Shown one piece after another: positions 9,423 through 18,577 of a stretch of DNA of 42,224 nucleotides. The translations under genes and the position numbers were made by a program. Source of the DNA: Chromera velia. Its lineage: Eukaryota > Sar > Chromeraceae. The DNA lies in contig JAHBMJ010002739.1 of NCBI GenBank assembly GCA_018398765.1, positions 54,917-97,140 on the forward strand, given 5' to 3'. Positions within the stretch are counted from its first letter, which is position 1. Every line of letters begins with the position of its first letter. A model generated the notes under the pieces. It was not told where the DNA came from. It saw only the letters and a program-made list of their open reading frames with translations, and did not search any database.

Positions 9423-11497
9423 TGAGTGCGTGTGTGTATGTGGGAGTGCGTGTGTGTGTGTGTGTGTGTGTGTGTCTGTGTGTATTGAGAGGGAGCGAGA
9501 GAGACGGAGAAAGAAAAGGAGTTGAAGAAACAAAAGTTACAGCACTGCATGCAGCCAGAGCACCCGAAGTACCCTCAGAACGACGAACCGACCATCTTGC
9601 AAGTGAAGTGACGCTGTCGGGATCTGTGATGTCGTACACGAAGGCGAAAGCGTCTGCAGTGGCGTACTGAGAGAGGAAGGGAGGGAGACGAGAGGAGAAT
9701 GTGTGTGAGGAAAGAGAAGAAAGAAAACAGCGCACAAAGTATGGCAATCGAGAAACAACAGCAGACGGACCCTGTGAATGGTCTTTTTCGTTGTTCTCTT
9801 GGACTATCAGACAGAGAAGCGGGAGCATTCCCCGAGCAGACACACAAAACGTTTGCGCCCGTCTGTCGAACATTGAGAACAATTTGTGAGGCCCTGAATG
9901 CGAGAGTGGACTCAGTCAGACAGTCACAAAAACGTGCGTCCCGTCGTATCGACCCGATGACTGAGAAATGCACGTTCTTGTCCCTTTCCTCTTCTCTTCT
10001 CTTCTCTCCGAAACAACTGACATGAGGACTGAGGAGCTCTCCCCAGATGTCCCCGCCTCCGCTGTCAAGAAGGAACAACTCGACCTGCATGCAGAAAAAG
10101 TTGAGCATAACAACTGTACTTAGAGTCACCACAAGCAGGTGCACTGCAGTGTGTGGGAAGACAAGGTAAGACAAAGCTGATCAGACCTGCACGGTGAACG
10201 AACGGTGAGGGGGGGAGAAGTCAAACAAGGACACGGGTGGGGGAAGTGGGAAAGGAAGAAATTGCAAGATCTACCAGTCACCCCTTTTTCCCGCGCTCCC
10301 ACAACAAAGCACACAAAAAGTTCCAACCAGACCCCCGCCCCCCACCTACTTACTTCTATGGGCGAATCAGGAACCTGGACAACCTTCCGGACCAGATCCA
10401 CGCCCCGAGTCTGATGAGACGCAGCACGGAAGGGAAACCCACAGCGGGTAGACACACCAGAACGGCAGGAGAAGACGCACAAGTCAACGGATGCAGATCA
10501 AAACGAGGGTCGATGCCAGCAAATGAAAAATGCTGAAGACGGTTCAATTGCCCACGAAGAAAAGACACAAAGTGTCAGAGCAACTCGAATAAAAAATTCC
10601 GCAGAAACCGGAAAGAGGGAGACTGACCAGAGTATAGTCTCGACGAAATTTCAGCTGTCCCCCTGCGAAGACCTGAGCGAGAGAGGTCTTCCCGACTCCC
10701 TGGTCGCCTGGAGAGAGCAGAACATATAGAAAGTAATTGAAATAAATCTGGTCAGAATGTCTGGCTGGTAACTGTTTGCTCTATTTGTGACGTCCTGGTC
10801 GTCTGGAGCAGCATGAAAGCAGGAATGGATCCAGACATTGAAGCAAAAAATACAGCGACAGAAAACTGCATCGCAGCCGGGAAGAAAACAACAAAAGGAA
10901 GCTGGGTGCTCTCGTGACCGAGAGGAGAAGGTAGCTGGAAGGAGGTGAGGGCTCAAAGACAGAAGGAGGAACAGAGGGCGTGGGTATGGAGGCAAACCGG
11001 TACGTCAACTTCTGTTGCCAGAAATCTGCCGAAGGACGGACCCTAATCCCGAGCATGTGACACTTGATGAGTCCTTTTTGCTTTTCAATCTCTTTCCATA
11101 GCACTGGCTGAATCAACTAAGAATTCCGTACGAAAGGAGAGGACATTTCTCTGTGCCTCACTTCGTCTCCCTCTCTCTCTCACGCACACACACGCACAGA
11201 GAGAGAGAGAGAGAGAGAGAAGTGCAGACACAGAGGGAGCAAGAAGGGAGGATACAGGGGGGAGGAGAGAGGCCAACGGCAAAGTAGGAGACTGCCCACA
11301 GTCTGAGATGCACTGAGATAAATGAAGAAGCGGCTGTCATCAAAAAGGGGACGGACGTAAAGAAGGGTAGCTTTCAAGAGTGCGTGGGCTGTGTGCCTCC
11401 CTAAAGCACACAGCAAGGGGGGAAACGGCTGACCGAGCAACATCACCTTGCATCGCAGTCTGGCAGCGCCGGCCACGGCGAGAGGTTTGGGAGGCAT
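7736..11497 (-). CDS. IFT27: Intraflagellar transport protein 27 (RABL4-type small GTPase), 8 exons
   Basis: Exons on the minus strand: 11497-11434, 10707-10628, 10410-10354, 10084-10022, 9666-9593, 8789-8684, 8391-8341, 7948-7736. All introns are GT-AG and phase closes over 708 nt (235 residues plus TAA). The P-loop GDQGVGKTS (residues 22-30) is split by intron 1. After it come YTLTRGVDLV, the switch II region [13 protein letters not shown], the strand [12 protein letters not shown], the guanine-binding NKRDL (133-137) and the end segment GLEFFEATA. The order and wording match IFT27, including the missing switch-II glutamine of ordinary Rabs. IFT27 binds IFT25 in the IFT-B train of cilia and flagella and helps export of BBSome cargo. 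The last exon runs on through a GT repeat, giving about 38 odd Cys/Val-rich residues after the family's usual end. An unseen final intron is possible there. Confidence 0.9.
7807..7855. repeat. (CA)n microsatellite inside the IFT27 terminal exon
   Basis: CA/CG-containing dinucleotide array. In the IFT27 frame it is translated as an alternating Arg/Val then Cys/Val run. Confidence 0.9.
8151..8326. repeat. (GAAA)n-(GA)n-(GAAA)n microsatellite in an IFT27 intron
   Basis: Roughly 175 bases of purine-only repeat between IFT27 exons 7 and 8. On the coding strand it is a very long pyrimidine tract that starts about 15 bases inside the intron. Confidence 0.95.
9222..9492. repeat. Complex (TG)n/(GA)n microsatellite block in an IFT27 intron
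   Basis: About 270 bases of alternating TG and GA blocks. The pattern (GA run, then TGCGTGTGTGTATGTGTGAG) is itself repeated, so it has a higher-order tandem structure. Confidence 0.95.
11164..11222. repeat. CT/CA/GA compound microsatellite in IFT27 intron 1
   Basis: A CT run, a short CA run and a GA run in sequence, within the first IFT27 intron. Confidence 0.9.
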
Positions 11498-11904
11498 GGT
11501 GTGGTCTGTCCGTCTCGCTCTCTCTTGTTCCTTCTTTTGCTTTGTGTCTGAGTGCTGTCACGTGCTCAGTGAAATTGTGTCCTGTCTTTCCCGGCCCGCT
11601 GTCCTCTTCTTGAATTGCAGCTGTGAGGAGAGCGGGGCTGCACGATATCTGCCGACTGTGCCTTATCGTCACGAGGATCAAAACGGTAAAACAGTGCAAA
11701 CGGTTTCTCCAGTGCCAGAGGACTCAGCTCACAAGGAAGCACACGATCGATCGACTGTTGGGAGCGGAGAGTTGGCGGGAAACATGTGCTGCAATTGTGC
11801 TTTATGCAAGTGTTGGGCATGTTGTTCTTTAGGAGACTGTGCGGCGGCGACGAGCCTTTGGATGTGGCGGCGCGCATCACTGCCAGGTCGACTGTACGTC
11901 CCTT

Positions 11905-11926
11905 CTGCGCGCGGCGCCGCGCGCAG
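11905..11926. promoter_or_regulatory. Perfect 22-bp GC-rich palindrome
   Basis: The left arm CTGCGCGCGGC is followed directly by its exact reverse complement, with no spacer. It lies about 410 bp upstream of the IFT27 ATG, in the shared promoter region. It could be a dimeric factor site or a cruciform-forming element. Confidence 0.6.
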
Positions 11927-11981
11927 GATAAATGTCTGTCCTGAAACATGCGTCCAGTAGTCAATCTGAGTCAGCTCAGCA

Positions 11982-12007
11982 GATCGACCGACCCGCGTGG
12001 GTCGATC
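11982..12007. promoter_or_regulatory. Inverted repeat, 8-bp arms
   Basis: GATCGACC at 11982-11989 and GGTCGATC at 12000-12007 are exact reverse complements around a 10-base GC-rich spacer. It lies 55 bp from the 22-bp palindrome. Confidence 0.45.
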
Positions 12008-12602
12008 ACTCGCCGTTGACCTAGACTATATCACACACAGGTCCAGCTGTGCACTTTGATTAACTTTGCCTGCGCGCCTCTCCTCTTTCACCTTGGATCA
12101 ATTCCCAGACGTGATCTGACCGTAGACTGCCGTCTCCTGTCTCTCAAGAGTGGCTTCTCAGTTTCGTTTCGATCCGGAACTGTTTTATCTCAGCCTGCAA
12201 ACGCACAAACACACGGACACAATGATGGAATTCGCAGTGTCCAAGCTTGCCTTCAGGTCACCTGATCTCTTGAAGCTGTGTGGTTTCATTTTGAGTCCCA
12301 AATGACTGACCTCTATGTAACTCTTCTCCCGTCTCCGTCTCCGTCCTGGTGAATTACATACCCGGCCTGCAACTCTGGCTGCATCTCTCTATCACCGCAT
12401 CCTCTCACTTCACCACTCTTCCCCATTGCTTCCACTTTCTCTCCTTTGTCTTGTCTGGAACGGTACTGGACCCCAGCACCTTCACGGATTCGTTCTCTTT
12501 GTCTACGTCGCTTTTATAGTTTGCATCCTGGCCTCTGAACTGGCATTCGCTCTCTTCGCTTGCCTCCGTGTGCCTGCTTGCCTTCCTCCCTTCACTTGTC
12601 AT

Positions 12603-12756
12603 ATGTAAGTCTCATGCCCGTGCGCTTGAACCGCTCTTTCTCTCTTTGTCTGCTCCGTGGGCTCTGTATGCATGAATCTTTTGCTGGAGAGTGTAAGGGT
12701 GCAGTGTGAGGGTGCGTGAGCGGGAGTAAACGAGGGAGACAAAGAGAAGGAGAGAA

Positions 12757-12821
<65 letters not shown>

Positions 12822-13568
12822 AGAAACCCGTTAGCACACCCCGCCCCCCTTCCCCTTGCAGGTCCACCCTGATTGGTACCGCCGCCCTGTACGCCAAGTT
12901 CTTTGGCACCATCTTCATCCAGGGGGGCACCAAGATCAAGACGGGGGGAAGGCCCCCAGAGGACACCGGGCTGTTCCCAGACCCTAAGAAGAAACTTCCC
13001 AAGCAAACATTCGGGACAGACAGGGGAACCGCGAGTGAGAGAGCGGTGATGAAGGAAATCAGATGGACTAACATCGTCAGAAATGATCTCGAGACGCTGC
13101 CTTTCGGTTAGTTGGCTCGTTCGTCGGTTCAGCGACTGGATGAATAGACATCACGGTGTTGGGTCTCGCTTTGAGACACAGAGCATTTATGTTGGCAAAG
13201 AAAGAACATGGTTACAGGCTTTTGGACCTTCTTGTTCGATCTAAGCCCTCGATTGGGAGATGAGATTGCATGGAAAGAATATTAGGTCGTTTGGGCTTAA
13301 CGTGTACCTGAGTGCTGTGTTCGTGATGGGGTCATGTGTGCTTTTCTCAATGTGTGCTCTCTTCCGGCAGTCAGCTAGAAGCATTCAGTCAGCCCCCTTC
13401 TCCCCCTCTTCCTCACTCTCTTTAGGTATACGAATACGCGCATGTGCGTGTGTGAGAATGCACGTGTGCATGTATCTATGTTCGCGTATGTACTGTGTGG
13501 TGTCTATGTGTGTTTACCTGTCTTTTTAGGTGAGCGTGTGTCCCTCTGTCCGTGTGTGTCCGTCTGTC

Positions 13569-13609
<41 letters not shown>

Positions 13610-14127
13610 CCGTGTGTCCGTGTGTCCGTGTTTGTGTGTGTGTGTGTGTGTGTGTTCGTGCTTGTGCCCGCCACCGAATGAAACAGCCAACCTTCTGCAT
13701 CCATCCGCCTATCCTTGCAGGGATGATTATCTCCTGGGGGACGATGCTTTGCCACTCCAGCCCTCCCTTGCACGCGGTGAGTCAAGTGCCCTACTGTCTG
13801 GTGGGGTTGGTTCTGAAAGTATGTCATAAGAAGTGTTCTGACTCAGAGTTCTTTTGTGATATTGTGATGCATACGTAGACCTACCTGCCTGCCCACACAC
13901 TCCCCAAGCAAGGTAATGAACGAGAGCATGGAGTCTCTGGGGATCGATGCCTGCCTGCCTGCTTTTTTTGTCTGCCTGTTGGCCTTTCTGTTCGTCTGGC
14001 TGCTGGGTGTCTGTGCGTGTGTGTTGACTGTTCCCTGGTCTGTTCTGTTTTGCCCTAATTTTGTTCTCCGTCCCTCCCTTCCTTGCTCACTCTCGCGCTC
14101 TCTCGCTCTCGCTCTCGCTCTCGCCCT

Positions 14128-14159
<32 letters not shown>

Positions 14160-14646
14160 ATGCCTCTCTCACTCTCTCTCTCCCCCCCCCTCCCTCTCTT
14201 CCTTCCTTCAAAAAAGTTCCTTCCGTTTTTCCTTCCTTCTTTCCGTCCTTCCTTCTTTCCTTCCTTCCTTTCTTCCTTCCTTCCTTCCTTCTTTCCTTCC
14301 TTCCTTCCCTCCTTCCCTCCTTCCCTCCTTCCCTCCTTCCCTCCTTCCCTCCTTCCCTCCTTCCCTCCTTCCCTCCTTCCTTCCTTCCCTCCTTCCTTCC
14401 TTCCTTCCTTCCTTCCTTCCTTCCTTCCCTCCTTCTTTCCTTCTTTCCTTCACCCTCTCTCCCCTGTCCTGTTTTTTCTGTGCAATCTGACAGGGTCTTG
14501 TGGCGCTGTTTGTGTTCTCGCGTCTGTTCTACACCATCTCGTACGCGTACGAGAAGCAGCCAGCTCGGTCGATCTTCTGGTTCCTCGGGCATCTTGCAAT
14601 CATTGGGATGCTTGGCAACGGACTGGCCGGACTTTCCAAGCTATGA
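12603..14646 (+). CDS. MAPEG family protein, microsomal glutathione S-transferase 1-like
   Basis: Exons: 12603-12604 (the AT of the start codon, end of a leader exon with donor GTAAGT), 12862-13106, 13721-13776, 14494-14646. Phase closes to 151 residues plus TGA; vertebrate MGST1 has 155. Residues 2-25 form a first membrane helix (STLIGTAALYAKFFGTIF). Next come a cytosolic loop, then RWTNIVRNDLETLPFG, matching the MGST1 signature RRAHLNDLENIIPF. Exon 3 is the second helix. Exon 4 carries LFVFSRLFYTISYAY, matching MGST1 LFVGARIYHTIAYL, and a last hydrophobic helix. MAPEG enzymes are trimeric four-helix membrane proteins that conjugate glutathione to lipophilic electrophiles or reduce lipid peroxides in ER or outer mitochondrial membranes. 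The leader exon has no in-frame ATG from 12321 on, so the ATG is best read as split across intron 1. A longer N-terminus from further upstream is not excluded. Confidence 0.85.
12761..12819. repeat. (GA)n microsatellite in MAPEG intron 1
   Basis: About 59 bases of uninterrupted GA about 40 bases before the exon-2 acceptor. Confidence 0.95.
13571..13665. repeat. (TG)n microsatellite with CCGTG interruptions in MAPEG intron 2
   Basis: Two TG blocks separated by TCCGTG units, within the intron before exon 3. Confidence 0.9.
14090..14452. repeat. (CT)n plus (TTCC/CTCC)n pyrimidine tract in MAPEG intron 3
   Basis: About 360 bases that are almost entirely pyrimidine: CT repeats to about 14200, then TTCC and TTCCCTCC repeats to about 14452. 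It ends about 40 bases before the exon-4 acceptor and acts as a very long polypyrimidine tract. Confidence 0.95.
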
Positions 14647-17205
14647 TTGCCCAGGAGATCGGCTTACACCGCGTTCTGACTGTATCTTATGAAGGCGAAT
14701 GCAAGTTTCAAAATTATTAGGTCTTCCCCAGAGAAGTTTTGAACGAGCCTTTCAGCCCTAGCTTTCAGCCAGGCTTCGAACTTGAAAGTTTTGGCACTAG
14801 TTCTTGCAGTCTTCTCCAAATTTCTTGTTAAATCCAGCAAGAGCTAAATTTTAACCTATAGATTTTAACGATTTTTTGCAGTAAATTTAACTTCAAATTA
14901 ATTATTTTTTTACTGAAAAAATGTTGTTTGAAACACTCTGTCACTTTGACAGCAATTTGTCAGCAAACTTAGAAGCAGACATGTAGGCTTTTAAGGCTTT
15001 TATTAAGAATGTTAATATGTTATGTTAAATAAGAAAGAGCGTCCAAAGGTTTAAAAACCTTAAAACTTTGTGTTAAGGTCTACGTACTTCAAGTTTAATA
15101 GGCCAAAGCCCAAAGGGTTAGCGGCGTTAGCCATGATAAGTGCTTAGCACTGCTTGCAAGGCCAGGTTTCAAGGCTCTTCAGAGCCTGAATTAGAGATTA
15201 ATAGCGCTAAAGTACTAAAAGTAGTTGAAGTCGATGCCTAGTGACAGACTTAATCGATGTCAGAAGTATTTCTTGACAAATTCTTGCAATTCCCTATATT
15301 AAAGCGATTTCACAATTGTTCTGATTTCATTATATAGTCTTCCAAAAAGTTTTTAAGAAGTATTTTATGTGCATAGTCTAGAATGCATGTCTGCATGCAT
15401 TATTGCAACATGATCAAAGTTAATATTACAACGTAAAGCAGCCATAAGCTACACATCTTAAAAATTCCACAAAAGTAAAAAAACATATTGTGCGCTTGTA
15501 AACTTGTGTTATTGTCATGCCCTCGTGAATCACTTTTTTACTTGCTTAATCTTAATGGAGAGGCTGTCGGGCTCGTATCCGCCGCACATGTTCATTTACC
15601 AGGATCTTTACGATGCGATGCACCCGTTTCCGCGTCGCTCTTATCTTCCAACCCACCAGAAGACTCTGACCCGAACACGAACGTCTCTGGAATTACGGCA
15701 AGCGTAAGACGAGCGGGGTGGAACCGAGGAGAGATGAGAAAGTGATTCACTTGGCGGGACAGTCTAGTGGAAGGCACTCGCAACTAGGCATCTGCTGTAG
15801 CGTTGCTTCCAAAGCCTCTGGCCTTGTCAGGAGCCTAGTAGAAGAACTCGGACGATATAGATACCGTGGGCGAGCTGTGGGCTTCCCAGGCTGATAGGTC
15901 GCTGAAAGGACGTGAAGAGGGGAAGACGTCTGGAAGAACGTAACCGTTTTCGTTTTTATCATCTCCCTCTCCTTGAAGGCTTAGCGTTTGGAGCCACTGC
16001 AATCTCGACTAGCGCTTGCCTCTTCTGGTTGACTTGCAAAAGGAAACACTACTGGGCTTACCCGTCTCTTGAGGGTTCATTCTGGAGCTGCACTCTTACA
16101 AGTTTATCTCTTCATCCCTGGAGACGGAAACACTGGAGACGGAAGAAAGTGTTCTCTGAATATGTTGCAGAGAGCTGATGATTTCCGCGACCTGCACTGG
16201 AAGATCAGTCACGGATACCAGAAGCAGAGACTGGGATTACTTGAGTGCTTACTTTGTGATGCTTAGCGCCGTCTGAAGACCATTGTGCGGCTCTTGCGTC
16301 TAAGTTGAAGTGACATGACTCATTACACTTTCAGATCAGTCGTTCTCTGTCAATACTGCATAATCTTCTCTCACGAGTCAAGCAAAGAACTTCTATGTTC
16401 ACGCTTGCTACAACAAGAACGGCTCGCTCGAGGATTCGGCTGCCTGAGTCTTTTATAGACTTAGTTATTAAAGTACACTGATTTAATTGTAATAATTATT
16501 GTACATACATTAATTTTGTCATTAAACAATTATTTTTAGACTTATCTCACTTTAAAAGCGTTATAGCAAAGCAAGTAGTAAAGGAGCATAATATGCGATG
16601 CATAGCTAGTACGTAGCATAATATGACGTACATGCACCATAACGCCGTGACTGACGTTACGTTGACAGTGGTATACTATCACCTAGACCATCACACTAAT
16701 GATGTAGTACATTTATACGCAGTGATACATATATATTACCTACTAGCCTAGTACCTAGCATACTACAAACCCTATAGTATACAGTCGATATAAGTAAAAA
16801 AGGTATCTAAGTGATATGAAGTGATGAGCTTATATATTTTAATCTGAATTTTGATCTATTTTTTCATTTTGTGTATTGTGCTGGTAGAATAACAAAAAGC
16901 GCAAGGTGTTTGACAATAGAAAAACAACAGTGGACTCGTAACTCTATACCCCTTACACTAGCCCTTACATCATCATCATCATCATACGTTAAACTAGAAG
17001 CTTAATTTCTAGCTTAAATTCTTACTAGAATCGTCACCAGATGTCTAAACTATTTAGTATGAGTATTAGTATCTAAAAGAACTTATCTTAGAAATAGAAA
17101 GAAATATATCTGTGATCCAAAGTCTTCAAATGATTTGATCAGATTTCTGATCCAATTTGTTTTTGAATTCGTTTTTTTAAACAACATATGAGTTCAGACA
17201 GGTGT
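14647..17205. other. AT-rich intergenic region
   Basis: This spacer between the MAPEG gene and the 3' end of the helical-repeat gene is mostly AT-rich with short frames (14720-15480, 16440-17180). A short CATCATCAT run lies near 16970. One patch with more balanced composition, 15555-16264, is listed as a weak gene candidate. No RNA gene is recognised. Confidence 0.6.
15555..16264 (+). CDS. Weak candidate: small multi-exon orphan gene
   Basis: An ATG at 15555 opens a 50-codon frame (MERLSGSYPPHMFIYQDLYD at its start), ending near a donor-like GCGTAAGA. Further on, one frame encodes a membrane-helix-like stretch (GLAFGATAISTSACLFWLTC, about 15979-16038). Another, near 16175-16264, reads DFRDLHWKISHGYQKQRLGL. 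Composition is protein-like against AT-rich surroundings. I could not join the pieces with matching phase, so this may be a decayed gene, a lineage-specific small membrane protein, or chance. No family is recognised. Confidence 0.2.
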
Positions 17206-18491
17206 CTACCACCCTTGTTTTATAGCTTTCCACCGAGCCTGCCTGTTGAGTTTCCCCTGTTTCTGCCACCTCTTCTGGCGCTTCTGTGCGGCCCTGACGT
17301 CTCTGGGAAGGCGGCGATACTTTGCGGGGAGGCGATCGTTCAGAATGCCTTCACAGGGATCGGGGGCCTCGCCATCCAATTCAGAAGAGAGCAGCATGTC
17401 GGTCCGTCTTGGGATCTCCCCTATTCCCGCTCTGCGCGTACCTGCCTTGGTTACAAGCTGGCGAAAATCCACGTCTCCTGTCGCACGCTGGAGACGTGTG
17501 AGAAGATCCATATGGGCCTTCTTTCTTTTCTCTTTTGGACTACTGGCTTCTGCACGACGCTCTTCCTCCTGCTCTTTTCTCAATGAAGCTAATTCCGCCT
17601 TTCGGGACCGCACCCCATCCTCGGCACTCTCCCCAACCTCCCACCACTCCCTCACAGTTCCCTTCGAATCCTTTGCATGCCCAAAATTAATCAGACGGGA
17701 TGTCGAGGGAGTTGCAACAAAACCCCCATCTTCAGGAGGGACAAAGGAGGAATCGGAAGGACTAGACTCAGAACCTTCCTTTGCCTCCCTTTCCCCTCCT
17801 TCCCTTCCTCTACCCCTGTCTCTCTTCTCTTTCAACCTCCCTTCACCACGACCACCTTTCTGCTTCCCTCTATTTCCCATTTCATCTTCCTCATCCTCCC
17901 CGTCCTCTCCCACTCCATTCATCTCCAAGCCCCGAGACCTCAACACCTCTGCGCCCTCAACTAGGGCACGTCGGCGCCTTCTTTGCCCACCCCATTCAAA
18001 TTCCCCCTCTACCCCGTCCTCTCTGTCTTGTCTCTTCAAACCCAAGTTCCCCCCATGCACACTGACGGAGACGTCCAAGGGATCACTCACACCCTCAGAA
18101 GGAAACGAAAGCTCCTCCCCACACACCCACGGTTGCCCCCCCTCTCCCACCGCAAAACGATACTGTTCTGCCTCCAACTCCGATGCCGCCACGCTTTCCT
18201 CTTCCTCCCGCTGTCTCCTCTCTTCAGCGGCTTCCAACGCCGCTCTACGCAGTCTCAATTCCTCCATCACTTCCTCACGCGAACTTCCCAACACACGAAA
18301 CAGACGGCCCAGTTCAGCTGCCTGGTCTGACTCCACCCTGTCCATCTTCCTGCTGACATTCAACGCGAATGACTCCAAAATGTTTTGCTGGAAAAGCTCC
18401 AGCCTCTCGCAGGCCTGCAGGGCGCGCAAAGACGGAGAAAGACAAAACAATGTCTTCAAAATGAAGAGAGAACCTCTGTCACTCACACACA

Positions 18492-18524
<33 letters not shown>

Positions 18525-18542
18525 GCAAACCCTTTCTCTTTG

Positions 18543-18577
<35 letters not shown>

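Larger units (their letters stand above)
11498..12602. promoter_or_regulatory. Divergent spacer between IFT27 and the MAPEG gene
   Basis: The two genes point away from each other, so this stretch probably contains both promoters and the untranslated first exon of the MAPEG gene. It contains a perfect 22-bp GC palindrome (11905-11926) and an 8-bp-arm inverted repeat (11982-12007). The part from about 12321 to 12605 is open in one frame and has a hydrophobic translation (FVLFVYVAFIVCILAS), but no in-frame ATG. Confidence 0.5.

Noticed and set aside
9084..9882. A 263-codon minus-strand frame
   Set aside because: Only its short [16 protein letters not shown] part is coding (IFT27 exon 5); the rest is intron with TG/GA repeats.
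12321..12602. N-terminal hydrophobic extension of the MAPEG protein
   Set aside because: The frame is open and encodes a helix-like segment but has no ATG, and MAPEG proteins start close to their first helix.
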